A stretch of 47,831 nucleotides of DNA from Sphingomonas sp. (GCA_017849555.1 JAFIGU010000118.1:1-47831), one strand, 5' to 3'; positions 1-8,300 are shown, numbered from the stretch's first letter. A program made the numbers and translations. The notes: generated by a model not told the origin, from the sequence alone.

Positions 1-2
1 CG

Positions 3-443
3 CGCCCCGCGCCGCGCCGCTGGATGGCGCCCGGCGCGATCGCGGCGAGCCTGCTCGTCGGGGTGCTCGTCGGGCACGGCTATGTCGGGGGTGGTGGTGC
101 CGGCGGTGCGCGCGACGCGCTCGCGCTGCCCGCGCCGACCGTCGCCGCGCTCGACCGGCAATTGTCGGGCGACGCGGGCGCGGTGCGCGTGGCGATGACC
201 TTCCGCGACCGCGACGGCAGCCTGTGCCGCGGCTTCACCGCTTCGGGGATGGCGAGCGTCGCGTGTCGCGCGGATGGCGGCTGGCGGCTGCGTTACGCCG
301 TGCCTGCCACGACGCAAGGCGGCGATTACCGTCAGGCGGGGGGCGATGCGGCGCAGATGGCGTTCATCCAGTCGATCATCGCCGGCGACCCGCTCGATCG
401 CGCCGCGGAGACCAAGGCGCGCGCGGATCGCTGGGGTAAATAG
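3..443 (+). CDS. Anti-sigma factor, C-terminal part (5' end outside window)
   Basis: The frame is open to the left edge of the window, so the apparent ATG at base 24 is probably internal. What is visible is one transmembrane segment (about 20 residues rich in A, L, V and G) followed by a periplasmic domain of about 110 residues containing the pattern FRDRDGSLCRGF, a second cysteine and GGWR. In sphingomonads this arrangement is typical of the C-terminal half of zinc-finger anti-sigma factors that hold an ECF sigma factor at the inner membrane. The N-terminal cytoplasmic domain and the usual upstream sigma gene would lie before base 1. The family call is from remembered resemblance, not a search. 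Confidence 0.6.
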   Translation, partial: RPAPRRWMAPGAIAASLLVGVLVGHGYVGGGGAGGARDALALPAPTVAALDRQLSGDAGAVRVAMTFRDRDGSLCRGFTASGMASVACRADGGWRLRYAVPATTQGGDYRQAGGDAAQMAFIQSIIAGDPLDRAAETKARADRWGK

Positions 444-467
444 CACCGGCGGCGGCGCGCCCTCGCT

Positions 468-551
468 CCGTTCGCCCTGAGCTTGTCGAAGGGCTGTCCT
501 GTCTTTCTGCAGAAGAAAAGTGCAGGGCTTCGACAAGCTCAGCCCGAACGG
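468..551. repeat. Palindromic intergenic repeat, family A, copy 1
   Basis: An 84-base imperfect inverted repeat. The left arm reads CCGTTCGCCCTGAGCTTGTC and the right arm is its near reverse complement, ending in CAGCCCGAACGG. Three more copies lie at 4661, 33711 and 39348. It lies in the gap 444-672 between the anti-sigma gene and the glycine-zipper gene; the rest of that gap shows no gene, and the downstream start is preceded by the ribosome site GGGAGG at 662-667. Confidence 0.8.
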
Positions 552-672
552 TGGAGGGGTGCGCCGAACCCGTATATCTGGCGGCCGTGCCTGTCGTGTG
601 GATGGCGCAATCGTTCAGCCGCGGCTCACTTTTCCGATGGCACCTCCCGCACCAATTCCGAGGGAGGTAGTA

Positions 673-1077
673 ATGTTGCGTAAGAAATTGACCCCCATTC
701 TCGCGGCGATCACCGTGATGACCGGCGTGGCGGCGACCCCTGCGCTGGCGCAGGACGGCGGCTATCGCTCGGCCGGTCTGTTCGTCGATCGCGGCGACGG
801 CTTCGAGCGCGCCGCCGACCCTTATGGCTATCAGCGCAACGGCGCCCGGTTCGAGGACGTCCGCTATCGCCGCTACGGCTATCGCCACCGTGAATATTCG
901 CGTCGTCGCTGCGGTGGGACGACCGGGGCGATCATCGGCGGCGTCGCCGGCGGCCTGCTCGGGCGCGAGATCGGGCGCGGCGGGCGCTGGAACGAGCCGA
1001 GCACGACCGGGCTGATCATCGGCGCCGGCGCGGGTGCACTTGCCGGCCGCGCGATCGAGCGCGAGAATTGCCGCTGA
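673..1077 (+). CDS. Glycine-zipper 2TM domain secreted/outer-membrane protein
   Basis: This 134-residue protein begins with a clear Sec signal peptide (MLRKKL, hydrophobic core, ATPALAQ cleavage region). The middle is rich in tyrosine and arginine. The C-terminal third carries two glycine-zipper helices, GAIIGGVAGGLLGREIG and GLIIGAGAGALAGRAI, as in the rickettsial 17-kDa surface antigen family. Such proteins are envelope-associated and their exact roles are mostly unknown. The start at 673 is chosen because it directly follows a strong ribosome site (GGGAGG) and begins the signal peptide; the same frame is open further upstream but that extension looks non-coding. Confidence 0.8.
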   Translation: MLRKKLTPILAAITVMTGVAATPALAQDGGYRSAGLFVDRGDGFERAADPYGYQRNGARFEDVRYRRYGYRHREYSRRRCGGTTGAIIGGVAGGLLGREIGRGGRWNEPSTTGLIIGAGAGALAGRAIERENCR

Positions 1078-1112
1078 ATCGTGATCTTGCCGGGAGCGAC
1101 AGGAGACCAACA

Positions 1113-1475
1113 ATGACGAAGCGTTCGTCCGTTATTGCCCGCGCGTCGATCGCCGCCGCCGGATTGTCGCTGGCGCTGGCCGGTTGCGCCGCCTCGCGCG
1201 AGCGGATTTCGCTGACCTTGCAGGATTACGGGCTCGATCAGCGCCGCGCCGATTGCGCCAGCGATTTCCTCCACGGCCATCTCAGCGATCGTCAGCTCGA
1301 CCGGCTGTCGCGCGCGGCGGTGCAGCACCGCGACGGCTATCGCCGCGGGCCGATGACCTTCGGCGATCTGCTGCGCATCTCCGCCGCGCTGGGCGATGCG
1401 AATATCCCGCTCAGCGTCGGTGCGGCGGCGGTCGCCTGCGGCGTTGCGGGCGATATGCCGTTGCCGCGGTTTTGA
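1113..1475 (+). CDS. Small putative lipoprotein
   Basis: A 120-residue protein with a signal peptide ending in the lipobox-like LALAGC, so the cysteine near residue 25 would be lipidated and the protein anchored to a membrane facing the periplasm. The mature part is charged, with two further cysteines (DCASDF and VACGVAG) that could form a disulfide. The start follows AGGAG at 1101-1105 and lies 35 bases after the glycine-zipper gene, so the two may be cotranscribed. I do not recognise the family. Confidence 0.6.
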   Translation: MTKRSSVIARASIAAAGLSLALAGCAASRERISLTLQDYGLDQRRADCASDFLHGHLSDRQLDRLSRAAVQHRDGYRRGPMTFGDLLRISAALGDANIPLSVGAAAVACGVAGDMPLPRF

Positions 1476-1481
1476 ATTGAT

Positions 1482-1506
1482 CTCCCCTCCCTTCCCGGGA
1501 GGGGAG
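1482..1506. terminator. Bidirectional hairpin terminator
   Basis: A perfect 10-base-pair stem (CTCCCCTCCC with GGGAGGGGAG) around a 5-base loop sits in the 35-base gap between two converging genes, the lipoprotein gene ending at 1475 and the TonB receptor gene ending at 1511. No long T run follows on either side, so this is inferred from the hairpin and its position. Confidence 0.55.
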
Positions 1507-1510
1507 CAAT

Positions 1511-3703
1511 TCACATATCGAACGCCAGCGTCACGCCATAGGTGCGCGGCGGGGCATAGGGCACCAACGTCTGCTGATACGGCCCGAAGTAAGTGACATA
1601 GGTCGGCACCAGCGCGTCGGTGAGATTCTTGCCCCACACCGAGAGCTCCCATGCCTTGCCGGGCGCGCGCAGCGACACCCGCGCGTCGAGATTCTCATGC
1701 GCCGGCCACAATTGTTGCGGGATGTTCGACGCCTCGAAATAGGCGTCGCCGACCCAGGCATAATCGACCCGCGCCTTGGCCGACCAGTCGCCGAGCGGCA
1801 GCTCATATTGCGCGCCGACGTTGAACTTGTTCCTCGGCGAGCGCGGCAGCTGGTTGCCGGTGTAATTCTGCCCGGGGATCGAATAAGCGGTGAACTTGGC
1901 GTCGAGATAGGAATAGCTGCCGTCGAGCTGGAAACCGGCGAACGGCCGGGCGACCGCCTCCACCTCCACGCCCTGGAGCCGCGCCTTGGCGGCGTTGCTC
2001 ACCACCACGCAGCACAAGGGGATGAGCTGCGAGACCTGCAGATCCTTATAATCGGTGCGGAACAGCGCGAGGTTGAAGGTCAGCTTGCGATCGAACCATT
2101 GCGTCTTGGCGCCGGCCTCATAGCCCCAGGCGAATTCGGGATCGTACGGCGTGGCGGCGCCGGCGGCGGTGCCCGACAGGCCCTGGAACCCGCCGCTCTT
2201 ATAGCCGCGCGCGACCGAGCCGTAGAGCATCACGTCCGGCGTCACCTTCCAGTTGAGCGCGAAGCGCGGGGTGAATGCCTTCCAGCTCTTGGCGCCGTGG
2301 ACGTCATAGCCGGCGAGCGAACCCAGCGGCGGCGGCAAGCCGGGGCCGCTGACCTTATAGCCGGCGAACTCGCCTTCCTTATGCTCCCACGTCATCCGCG
2401 CGCCGACGGTGGCGGTTAGGGTCGGGAGGATGTCATAATCGACCTGCCCGAACAAAGCGAAGCTGCGCGCGCGGGCATATTGCGGATAGATCGCGGTGCC
2501 GCTGATCGCCGGGGTGGCGAAATCCTGGATCTGCCCCTCGATCCGGTTATTGTGCTCGCGCAGATAATAGATGCCGGTCTGGCCGTGGAGCTTGTTGCCG
2601 AAGGCGTTGAACGCCAGCCGCAGTTCCTGGCTCAGCTGATTGTCCCACTCATGCCCGAAATCGGTCGATTCGATCTGGTTGGGCGGGTTGACCGGGTTGC
2701 TGAAGAACGGGGTCAGGAAACGGAAATCAACCTTGCGCACCGCGGTGACCGAGGTGAGTTTGCCGAGCGGCGTATCATAATTGATCTCCGCGCTATAGGT
2801 TTGGATGAAGCGCTTGATATAGCCGTCGGTATAAGCGTTGACGGTGCGCGGATCGGGGTTGATCCCGGCGCAATGCACCCCGCCGGCAAAGGCGGTGTTG
2901 CAATTGTTGTGGCGCGGATTGCCGAGCTGGTTCTGATCGGCCCAGTCGGCGCGCAGCACGATATCGAGCGCGTCGGTGGGGACGAAGCGCAGCGCGACGC
3001 GCCCGGTGGTCAGATTCTCGTTGTTGACGCGATTGCCGGTGGTCTCGTTATATTCAAACCCGTCGCGCTGCTTGTGCGAGAAGCCGACCGACAGGAAGGT
3101 CGTGTCGGTGATCGGCGTATTGCCATAGGCCAGGATGCTGTAGCGGTTGTAATTGCCGTAGCCGCCCTCGATGTGGAAGGAAGGGTCGGCCGAGGGCCGC
3201 CGGCTGACGAACTGGACCAGCCCGCCGATCGCATTCTTGCCGAACAACGTGCCCTGCGGCCCGCGCAGCACCTCGACGCGTTCGAGATCGAGCGAATCGA
3301 GATCGGGAATCCCGCCGCGCCCGGCGTAGACCCCGTCGACGAACACCACCACCGAGGCGTCGCCGCCGGCATTCTGGCTGATCCCGGAGGCGCTGCCGAT
3401 CCCGCGCATCGAGAAATTCTGGTTGATCGGATCGACCTGGCCGATGCTGAGCCCGGGGGTGCGGGTGGCGATATCCTGGACGGATTCGATATTGTTGCTC
3501 TTGAGCTGATCGGCGCCGAATGCGGTGACCGCGACCGGCACGTCCTGCAGCCGCTGCTCGCGGCGCTGCGCGGTGACGATGATGTCGCCCGCCGCCTGCG
3601 CCTCCGCCGGGGCGGCGGGGGGCGCCTCCTGCGCCTGTGCGGTGAGTGGCGCCAGCGCGCTCGACACGATCGCCCAGCGCCGCAATGTGGCTGCGTTCAT
3701 CAT
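1511..3703 (-). CDS. TonB-dependent receptor
   Basis: A 730-residue outer-membrane receptor. Residues 1-24 form a signal peptide, followed by a proline/alanine-rich spacer and the TonB-box-like DIIVTAQRRE. The plug domain follows (DVPVAVTAF, LRGPQGTLFGKNAIGG), then a long beta-barrel that ends in the sphingomonad-typical AFDM with an aromatic residue near the C-terminus. Length is normal for the family. It probably imports the substrate of the catabolic genes next to it rather than a siderophore, since no siderophore gene is nearby and its upstream region carries the same TTAG-N4-CTAA palindrome as the MarR-linked genes. The substrate itself cannot be read from the sequence. Confidence 0.93.
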   Translation of the reverse strand: MMNAATLRRWAIVSSALAPLTAQAQEAPPAAPAEAQAAGDIIVTAQRREQRLQDVPVAVTAFGADQLKSNNIESVQDIATRTPGLSIGQVDPINQNFSMRGIGSASGISQNAGGDASVVVFVDGVYAGRGGIPDLDSLDLERVEVLRGPQGTLFGKNAIGGLVQFVSRRPSADPSFHIEGGYGNYNRYSILAYGNTPITDTTFLSVGFSHKQRDGFEYNETTGNRVNNENLTTGRVALRFVPTDALDIVLRADWADQNQLGNPRHNNCNTAFAGGVHCAGINPDPRTVNAYTDGYIKRFIQTYSAEINYDTPLGKLTSVTAVRKVDFRFLTPFFSNPVNPPNQIESTDFGHEWDNQLSQELRLAFNAFGNKLHGQTGIYYLREHNNRIEGQIQDFATPAISGTAIYPQYARARSFALFGQVDYDILPTLTATVGARMTWEHKEGEFAGYKVSGPGLPPPLGSLAGYDVHGAKSWKAFTPRFALNWKVTPDVMLYGSVARGYKSGGFQGLSGTAAGAATPYDPEFAWGYEAGAKTQWFDRKLTFNLALFRTDYKDLQVSQLIPLCCVVVSNAAKARLQGVEVEAVARPFAGFQLDGSYSYLDAKFTAYSIPGQNYTGNQLPRSPRNKFNVGAQYELPLGDWSAKARVDYAWVGDAYFEASNIPQQLWPAHENLDARVSLRAPGKAWELSVWGKNLTDALVPTYVTYFGPYQQTLVPYAPPRTYGVTLAFDM

Positions 3704-3728
3704 CCTACCCCTCCGTCTTCGCGGTATT

Positions 3729-3742
3729 GTTAGTTTCCTAAC
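3729..3742. promoter_or_regulatory. Candidate MarR operator upstream of the TonB receptor
   Basis: The perfect palindrome GTTAG-TTTC-CTAAC lies 26 bases upstream of the receptor start. The core TTAG-N4-CTAA recurs at 4111 and 14589. Position near a promoter and recurrence suggest a repressor site; that the MarR protein encoded at 4175 binds it is inference. Confidence 0.5.
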
Positions 3743-3786
3743 TAGTATCGTCTTTTCGGGGGTGGAGGCAAGCGGCTGATTAGGGC

Positions 3787-4077
3787 CTAGTCGTCGACGC
3801 GGAAGCGCGCGCCGCTCGGCCAGCCGTCCATATGCGGCTGGACGCGCGCGAGCAGGTCGGCGCCATAAGCCGCGTTGCGGTGGAGATCATATGCCGCCTG
3901 CGAGGCATAGACTTCGACCAGCGAGATCTTGTGCGCGTCATCCTCGGCGACGAAGATGTCACAGCGCAGATCGGGCTCGCGCTCGCGCACGAAGGCGACA
4001 TTGTCGCGCAGCGCCTGCAGCAATGCCTCGGCCTTGCCGGGAAGCGCGGTGAACGCCGCGATCATGCCGATTTTCAT
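3787..4077 (-). CDS. ABM-fold putative quinol monooxygenase
   Basis: A 96-residue single-domain protein of the antibiotic biosynthesis monooxygenase (ABM) fold: it starts IGMIAAFTALPGKAEAL, has the central DIFVAEDDAHKISLVEVYAS strand pair, and the helix HRNAAYGADLLARVQPHM. Relatives such as YgiN oxidise quinols or phenolic compounds without a bound cofactor and work as dimers. The ATG at 4077 is preferred because it begins the domain; a GTG at 4089 in the same frame is an alternative. It diverges from the MarR gene and shares a palindromic promoter region with it, which suggests induction by the same signal and a role on the aromatic intermediate or its quinone. Confidence 0.75.
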   Translation of the reverse strand: MKIGMIAAFTALPGKAEALLQALRDNVAFVREREPDLRCDIFVAEDDAHKISLVEVYASQAAYDLHRNAAYGADLLARVQPHMDGWPSGARFRVDD

Positions 4078-4109
4078 GCTGTCATCCACTCTTGGCCTAT
4101 AATCTTGTC

Positions 4110-4123
4110 CTTAGGCTGCTAAG
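4110..4123. promoter_or_regulatory. Candidate MarR operator in the divergent ABM/MarR promoter
   Basis: The perfect palindrome CTTAG-GCTG-CTAAG sits in the short gap between the divergent ABM and MarR genes, the classic place for an autoregulatory MarR site. It shares TTAG-N4-CTAA with 3729 and 14589. Confidence 0.55.
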
Positions 4124-4174
4124 ATACTTGCTGTCGATTGGCCAGCGCCCGGCCGCAACGGGCGGGAGGTTCCC

Positions 4175-4642
4175 TTGGGCACGAACATGCATCCGGTCGC
4201 TTTCTACGCCGAGACGTCGAACAGCATCGGCTATCTCACGCGAATGGCGTTCCGCGCCTTCACCCGCTCGCTCGAGCGGCGGACGCTGCCCTATGGCGTG
4301 ACCGCGGGGCAGTGGCGCTTCCTCCGCGCGCTCTGGGCGGAGGACGGGGTGACCCAGCGCGAGCTCAGCCGCCGCGCCGGGCTCAACGAGCCGGCGGCGG
4401 TGGCGGCGATCAACGGGATGGAAAAGAAGGGGCTGGTGCGCCGCGAACAAAGCCGCACCGATCGCCGGCGCGTGCATATCCACCTGACGCAAAAGGCGCG
4501 CGCGCTGGAGCCGCAGCTCCTGCCGCACGTCGCCGCGGTCAACGAACTGGCGGTGCGCGATATGTCGCCCGAGCGGGTGGCGCTGCTGCGCGAACTGCTT
4601 GCGCAGGTGACGCGCAATCTGGCGGATGATCTGCCGGAATAG
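4175..4642 (+). CDS. MarR-family transcriptional regulator
   Basis: A 155-residue winged-helix regulator. Residues about 45-110 hold the MarR DNA-binding domain: GVTAGQWRFLRAL, TQRELSRRAGLNEPAAVAAINGMEKKGLVRRE and the wing TDRRRVHIHLT. The flanking helices form the dimer interface. A TTG start at 4175 is chosen because GGGAGG ends 6 bases before it; the ATG at 4187 is a less well-spaced alternative. MarR proteins are usually repressors released by aromatic ligands. Its position between the receptor, the ABM gene and the phthalate-like trio marks it as the probable regulator of the whole 1.5-17.8 kb region. Confidence 0.9.
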   Translation: MGTNMHPVAFYAETSNSIGYLTRMAFRAFTRSLERRTLPYGVTAGQWRFLRALWAEDGVTQRELSRRAGLNEPAAVAAINGMEKKGLVRREQSRTDRRRVHIHLTQKARALEPQLLPHVAAVNELAVRDMSPERVALLRELLAQVTRNLADDLPE

Positions 4643-4660
4643 GGCGAGGCTTTAGGCCAC

Positions 4661-4739
4661 CCGTTCGCCCTGAGCTTGTCGAAGGGCTGCCCTTCTTCGG
4701 AAGAAAGCGCAGGGCTCCGACAGGCTCAGCCCGAACGGG
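4661..4739. repeat. Palindromic intergenic repeat, family A, copy 2
   Basis: An inverted repeat with the same arms as at 468. It fills the gap between the converging MarR and decarboxylase genes, where it may also act as a transcription terminator. Confidence 0.8.
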
Positions 4740-4752
4740 GTTAACGACACCG

Positions 4753-5745
4753 TCAAATCCTGAATTCGGCGAAGGTCTCCGGCGCGAACATCTCCTCGAT
4801 CGTCAGCCGCCGCGGCGACAGGCCCTGTTCGTGGTGGTAGCGCGCGAAGGTCTCGATCACCTGCCGGTTGCGCTCGATGCCATACGGCCACCAGTCCGGC
4901 CCCATCGTCGCGATCGTGTCTTCCACCGCGGCGATCTGCCACGGCAGCATCGTCTTCAGCGAGGCAGAGACGCGCAACTGGTCGTAGCTCAGCCGCTGCG
5001 CCGCGACGAAGGCGGTATAGAGTGACCGCGCGATCCAGCGGTGCCGCTCGTAGATTTCGCGGCGGATCGCGACGACGTGCATGATCGGGAAAATCCCGGT
5101 GTGCGCATAATAGGCTTTCTCGATCGGCACGAAATCGGGGAACAGCCGCGCGACCTTGTCGGGCTCGCTGTAGAAGGTCGACGGCGCGCGCGCGGTGTGG
5201 AGCGCGTCGATCTCGCCGTCCGCCAGCATCCGCGCGAGCGTCTGGGTCGGGCCGATCGCCTCGACCCTGAACCGCGGCGGCAGATCGAGCTTCAATTTTT
5301 CCTCGCGCCCTGGCTCCTCCTCGCCGCCGGTGACATAGGTGACCGAAGCGGGGTCGATGCCATATTCGTCGCTGAGGATGCCGCGGATCCACACCGGCGC
5401 GGTCATCTGATATTCGGGCACCCCGACGCGCTTGCCGACGAGGTCGCTCGGCGTCTCGATCCCGCTCGCCTTCGACACGAAGATGCATGAGTGGCGGAAG
5501 AAGCGCGACGGGAATACCGGGATCGCGACGAACGGCGGGTCGTCGCGCCCCAATGTCACGCAATAGGAAGAGAGCGAGAGCTCGGCGACGTCGAACTCGC
5601 GGTGGCGCAGCATGCGGAAGAAGGTCTCTTCCACGTCGAGCGCCTGGAAATTGAGGTCGATCCCGTCGGGGCGCACCCGTCCGGTCTGCAGCGCCTCGGT
5701 ACGGTCGTAATTCCAGCAGGCAAAGGAAAGGGGAAGGCGGCTCAT
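4753..5745 (-). CDS. 4,5-dihydroxyphthalate decarboxylase-like protein (Pht5 family)
   Basis: A 330-residue protein with the periplasmic-binding-protein-like fold of Pht5, the enzyme that decarboxylates 4,5-dihydroxyphthalate to protocatechuate. Recognisable stretches are LSFACWNYDRTEAL near the start, GIDLNFQAL, EFDVAELSLSSY, FVAIPVFPSRFFRHSCIF and GKRVGVPEYQMTAPVWIRGIL. There is no signal peptide, which fits an intracellular enzyme rather than a transport protein. The start at 5745 overlaps the stop of the upstream dehydrogenase gene as ATGA, so the two are translationally coupled. The true substrate is probably a dihydroxylated aromatic ortho-carboxylate, but relatives are often misannotated and the specificity is not readable here. 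Confidence 0.8.
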   Translation of the reverse strand: MSRLPLSFACWNYDRTEALQTGRVRPDGIDLNFQALDVEETFFRMLRHREFDVAELSLSSYCVTLGRDDPPFVAIPVFPSRFFRHSCIFVSKASGIETPSDLVGKRVGVPEYQMTAPVWIRGILSDEYGIDPASVTYVTGGEEEPGREEKLKLDLPPRFRVEAIGPTQTLARMLADGEIDALHTARAPSTFYSEPDKVARLFPDFVPIEKAYYAHTGIFPIMHVVAIRREIYERHRWIARSLYTAFVAAQRLSYDQLRVSASLKTMLPWQIAAVEDTIATMGPDWWPYGIERNRQVIETFARYHHEQGLSPRRLTIEEMFAPETFAEFRI

Positions 5746-6914
5746 AGGGCAATCTGCTCCAGCGCGTCGTGGATGATCGTGGCGGGGAAGATATCGGTCC
5801 CGCGGCGGCTCGATTCGATCAACGCGGCGCAGGCGGCCATCGTTTCGAGCCCCCAGCGCCCGTCGTGGATCGGCGCGCTCGTACGGTGGATCGCGGCGAC
5901 GAATTCGTCGATCACCGCCCGACGCGGCACCGCCGGGGGATCGAGCGGGCGCCATTCGTGCGCGTGATCGGCGTAGAGCGCGAGGCCAGTCGGGGTTAGC
6001 CGGATGTCGGCGCGCTCGCAGCTCGCCAGCACGAACCCGAAATGCTCGTGGTGCGGCGCGGGTGGGGGCGGCGCGCCGTTGCCATAGGTGCGCGCGAGCT
6101 TCGCCGCCGCTTCGTCCCGCGCGAGCGTACGCCGTGCGTCGGCATGTGCCGTGGGTGCCTTGGGGCGGCCGAGTTCGCCGATCCAGCCGGTCAGTTCGTC
6201 GCTGTCGTAATGCGCATAGCCGCTATAGGTCAGCGACGCCGCCGCGCCGTGCTCGAACGCCAGCAGCGCGGTATAGGCGCCGTCGCTCGGGCGCGTTTCG
6301 TCCCAATTGCCGGCGACCGCGCGGACCGTGCGGATCGGTTGCCCCGCGAGCCGCCGCACGACATCGATCTGATGCGCGCCCTGGCTGAATATCACCCCGC
6401 CGCCGCGCGCCGCATCGAGCTCCTCCGCGCGGCGCGGGCGATAGACGAAATCGGTGAAGTTGAAGGTCAGGATCTGGCGCAGCGCGCCATGATCGCCCGA
6501 GGCGATCAGAGCGGCGGCGGCGCGCACCGGCGCGTCGAACCCGTGGCTCGGCCCGACCACCAGCACGCGATCGAAGCGGCGCGCCGCCTCCGCCATCGCC
6601 GCGCAATCGGCGACGGTGACCGCCATCGGCTTTTCGACCAGCACATGCTTGCCCGCCTTGATCGCGGCGATCGCCTGCGCGGCATGATGTTCGTGCGGCG
6701 AGGCGATATAGAGCGCATCGATATCCGGCGCGCCGAGCATCGCCCCCAGGGTCGGAAAGGCGGGGGCGTCGAACTCCTGCATGAAGCGTTCGCGCGCCTC
6801 GGCACGCGGATCGAACGCCCCCGCCAGCACGATCCGCTCGTCGCCCGTCAGCGCGGGCAAGGTGAGCATGAAGCCGCGTCCCAGCCCGACCACCCCCAGC
6901 CTGATCCTGTCCAT
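5742..6914 (-). CDS. Gfo/Idh/MocA-family oxidoreductase (Pht4-like cis-dihydrodiol dehydrogenase)
   Basis: A 390-residue NAD(P)-dependent oxidoreductase. The N-terminal Rossmann motif GVVGLGRGF is at residues 7-15 and the family signature EKP at 94-96; the C-terminal half is the alpha/beta substrate domain with GGGVIFSQGAHQIDVVRRL. Phthalate 4,5-cis-dihydrodiol dehydrogenase (Pht4) belongs to this family, unlike most diol dehydrogenases, and the flanking Rieske oxygenase and Pht5-like genes support that role: oxidising a cis-dihydrodiol to a catechol. It is the first gene of a two-gene minus-strand operon and diverges from the Rieske gene across about 96 bases. Confidence 0.85.
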   Translation of the reverse strand: MDRIRLGVVGLGRGFMLTLPALTGDERIVLAGAFDPRAEARERFMQEFDAPAFPTLGAMLGAPDIDALYIASPHEHHAAQAIAAIKAGKHVLVEKPMAVTVADCAAMAEAARRFDRVLVVGPSHGFDAPVRAAAALIASGDHGALRQILTFNFTDFVYRPRRAEELDAARGGGVIFSQGAHQIDVVRRLAGQPIRTVRAVAGNWDETRPSDGAYTALLAFEHGAAASLTYSGYAHYDSDELTGWIGELGRPKAPTAHADARRTLARDEAAAKLARTYGNGAPPPPAPHHEHFGFVLASCERADIRLTPTGLALYADHAHEWRPLDPPAVPRRAVIDEFVAAIHRTSAPIHDGRWGLETMAACAALIESSRRGTDIFPATIIHDALEQIAL

Positions 6915-6942
6915 TGCGCCCTCTCCCCGCCTTGAACCAAAT

Positions 6943-6964
6943 AATACTTCGATATAAAAGTATT
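6943..6964. promoter_or_regulatory. Candidate operator between the divergent dehydrogenase and Rieske genes
   Basis: The inverted repeat AATACTT-N8-AAGTATT lies in the A/T-rich centre of the divergent promoter. Its half-site AAGTATT resembles TTAGTATTCTA at 9878, so it may be a looser version of the same regulator's site. It does not match TTAG-N4-CTAA itself. Confidence 0.4.
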
Positions 6965-7010
6965 TTCAATGGAGCGCGGATTTCCGCGGGATTCGAAGGG
7001 GAATGAGAGG

Positions 7011-8300
7011 ATGACGCCGGAACAGAACGATCTGTTGTGCCGAGTCGAGGGCGCGGCGCCGATGGGCCGGCTGATGCGCCAGCACTGGCTGCCGGCGTGC
7101 ATGATCGAGGAGGTCGCCGCGCCCGATTGCACGCCGCTGCGGGTGCGGCTGCTCGGCGAGAATATCGTGGTGTTCCGCGACAGCGACGGGAGGGTCGGCG
7201 CGCTCGACGAGCAATGCCCGCACCGCCGCGCCTCGCTCGCTTTCGGGCGCAACGAGGAATGCGGGCTGCGCTGCCTCTATCACGGCTGGAAGTTCGACGT
7301 GGAAGGCAATGCGGTCGACATGTCGTCCGAGCCGATCGACGCCGCCTTGCGCCAGACGATGAAGGCCAGGGCCTATCCCGTCCACGAGGCGGGCGGGTTC
7401 GTGTGGGTGTGGATGGGCGACGCCGCGGCGGTGACGCCATTCGACCCGCCCAATTGGGCCAAGGCGCCGGCCGACAAGATCAGCATCGTCAAGATGCATG
7501 CCGCGTGCAACTGGGCGCAGGTGCTCGAAGGATCGATCGATTCGGCGCATAGTTCGAGCCTGCATTCGACCAACATGCCGACCGCGACCGTGGCGGGCTC
7601 GACCGCGACCGACAGCGCGTGGCTGCGGCCCTCGGCCGACAAAGCGCCGCGGCTCGAGGTGCAGAAGACCCCGTTCGGCTTCCGCTATGTCGCGATCCGC
7701 ACCCCGATCGTCGATGCGGACAAGCAGGATTATGTGCGGATGACGTTGTTCGTCGCGCCGTTCACCGTCCACATCCCGTCGACCGACCAATATCATCTCA
7801 GCCAGATGCTGGTGCCGATCGATGACGTGAACACGATGTTCTACTGGATCGCCTGGCACCCGGAGAAAGGCATCGCGCAGGATGCGTGGCGGCGCTTCTG
7901 CGGGGCGGAGATCGGCAAGGATGTCGAGCCGTTGACCTTCCGCAAGCGCCGCAACGCCGACAATGATTATCTCCAGGATCGCGCTGCGATGAAGGCGGGG
8001 GATTTCACCGGCATCTATGGCATCCCGACGCAGGATATGGCGATGTGGGAATCGATGGGGCCGATCGCCGATCGCAGCGAGGATCGGCTGGGATCGAGCG
8101 ACAAGGCGATCTTCACCTTCCGCACCCAGATGTATCGCGCGGCGCAGGCGGTGGCGCGCGGCGAACCCGCGATCGGCACCGTCGAACCGCGCGTGCCGGC
8201 GGGCGGGCTGATGTCGTTCGAGGGGATGCTCCCCAAGGGCGAGGACTGGCGGCTGCTCAATCTGTCCGACGAGGAAAAGGCGATCGCTCTGGCGTCCTGA
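7011..8300 (+). CDS. Rieske non-haem iron aromatic ring-hydroxylating oxygenase, alpha subunit (Pht3-like)
   Basis: A 429-residue oxygenase. The Rieske [2Fe-2S] cluster ligands are C69, H71, C88 and H91 (CPH and CLYH). The mononuclear iron motif is D177-x2-H180-x4-H185 within EGSIDSAHSSSLH. The N-terminus (MTPEQNDLLCRVEGAAPMG, RLMRQHWLPA) and NEECGLRCLYHGWKFD resemble phthalate 4,5-dioxygenase (Pht3), a class with a single oxygenase subunit. The start at 7011 follows GAGAGG; an ATG at 6969 would add 14 residues of no recognisable origin. The reductase it needs is not in the window. With the dehydrogenase and decarboxylase it makes a three-step oxidise-rearomatise-decarboxylate module. Confidence 0.9.
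   Translation: MTPEQNDLLCRVEGAAPMGRLMRQHWLPACMIEEVAAPDCTPLRVRLLGENIVVFRDSDGRVGALDEQCPHRRASLAFGRNEECGLRCLYHGWKFDVEGNAVDMSSEPIDAALRQTMKARAYPVHEAGGFVWVWMGDAAAVTPFDPPNWAKAPADKISIVKMHAACNWAQVLEGSIDSAHSSSLHSTNMPTATVAGSTATDSAWLRPSADKAPRLEVQKTPFGFRYVAIRTPIVDADKQDYVRMTLFVAPFTVHIPSTDQYHLSQMLVPIDDVNTMFYWIAWHPEKGIAQDAWRRFCGAEIGKDVEPLTFRKRRNADNDYLQDRAAMKAGDFTGIYGIPTQDMAMWESMGPIADRSEDRLGSSDKAIFTFRTQMYRAAQAVARGEPAIGTVEPRVPAGGLMSFEGMLPKGEDWRLLNLSDEEKAIALAS

Noticed and set aside
1511..3703. Siderophore receptor identity for the TonB receptor
   Set aside because: No siderophore synthesis or ABC uptake gene nearby; the catabolic context and shared operator motif favour an organic substrate.
2480..3733. A 417-residue plus-strand frame opposite the TonB receptor
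   Set aside because: Shadow of a gene with clear plug and barrel motifs.
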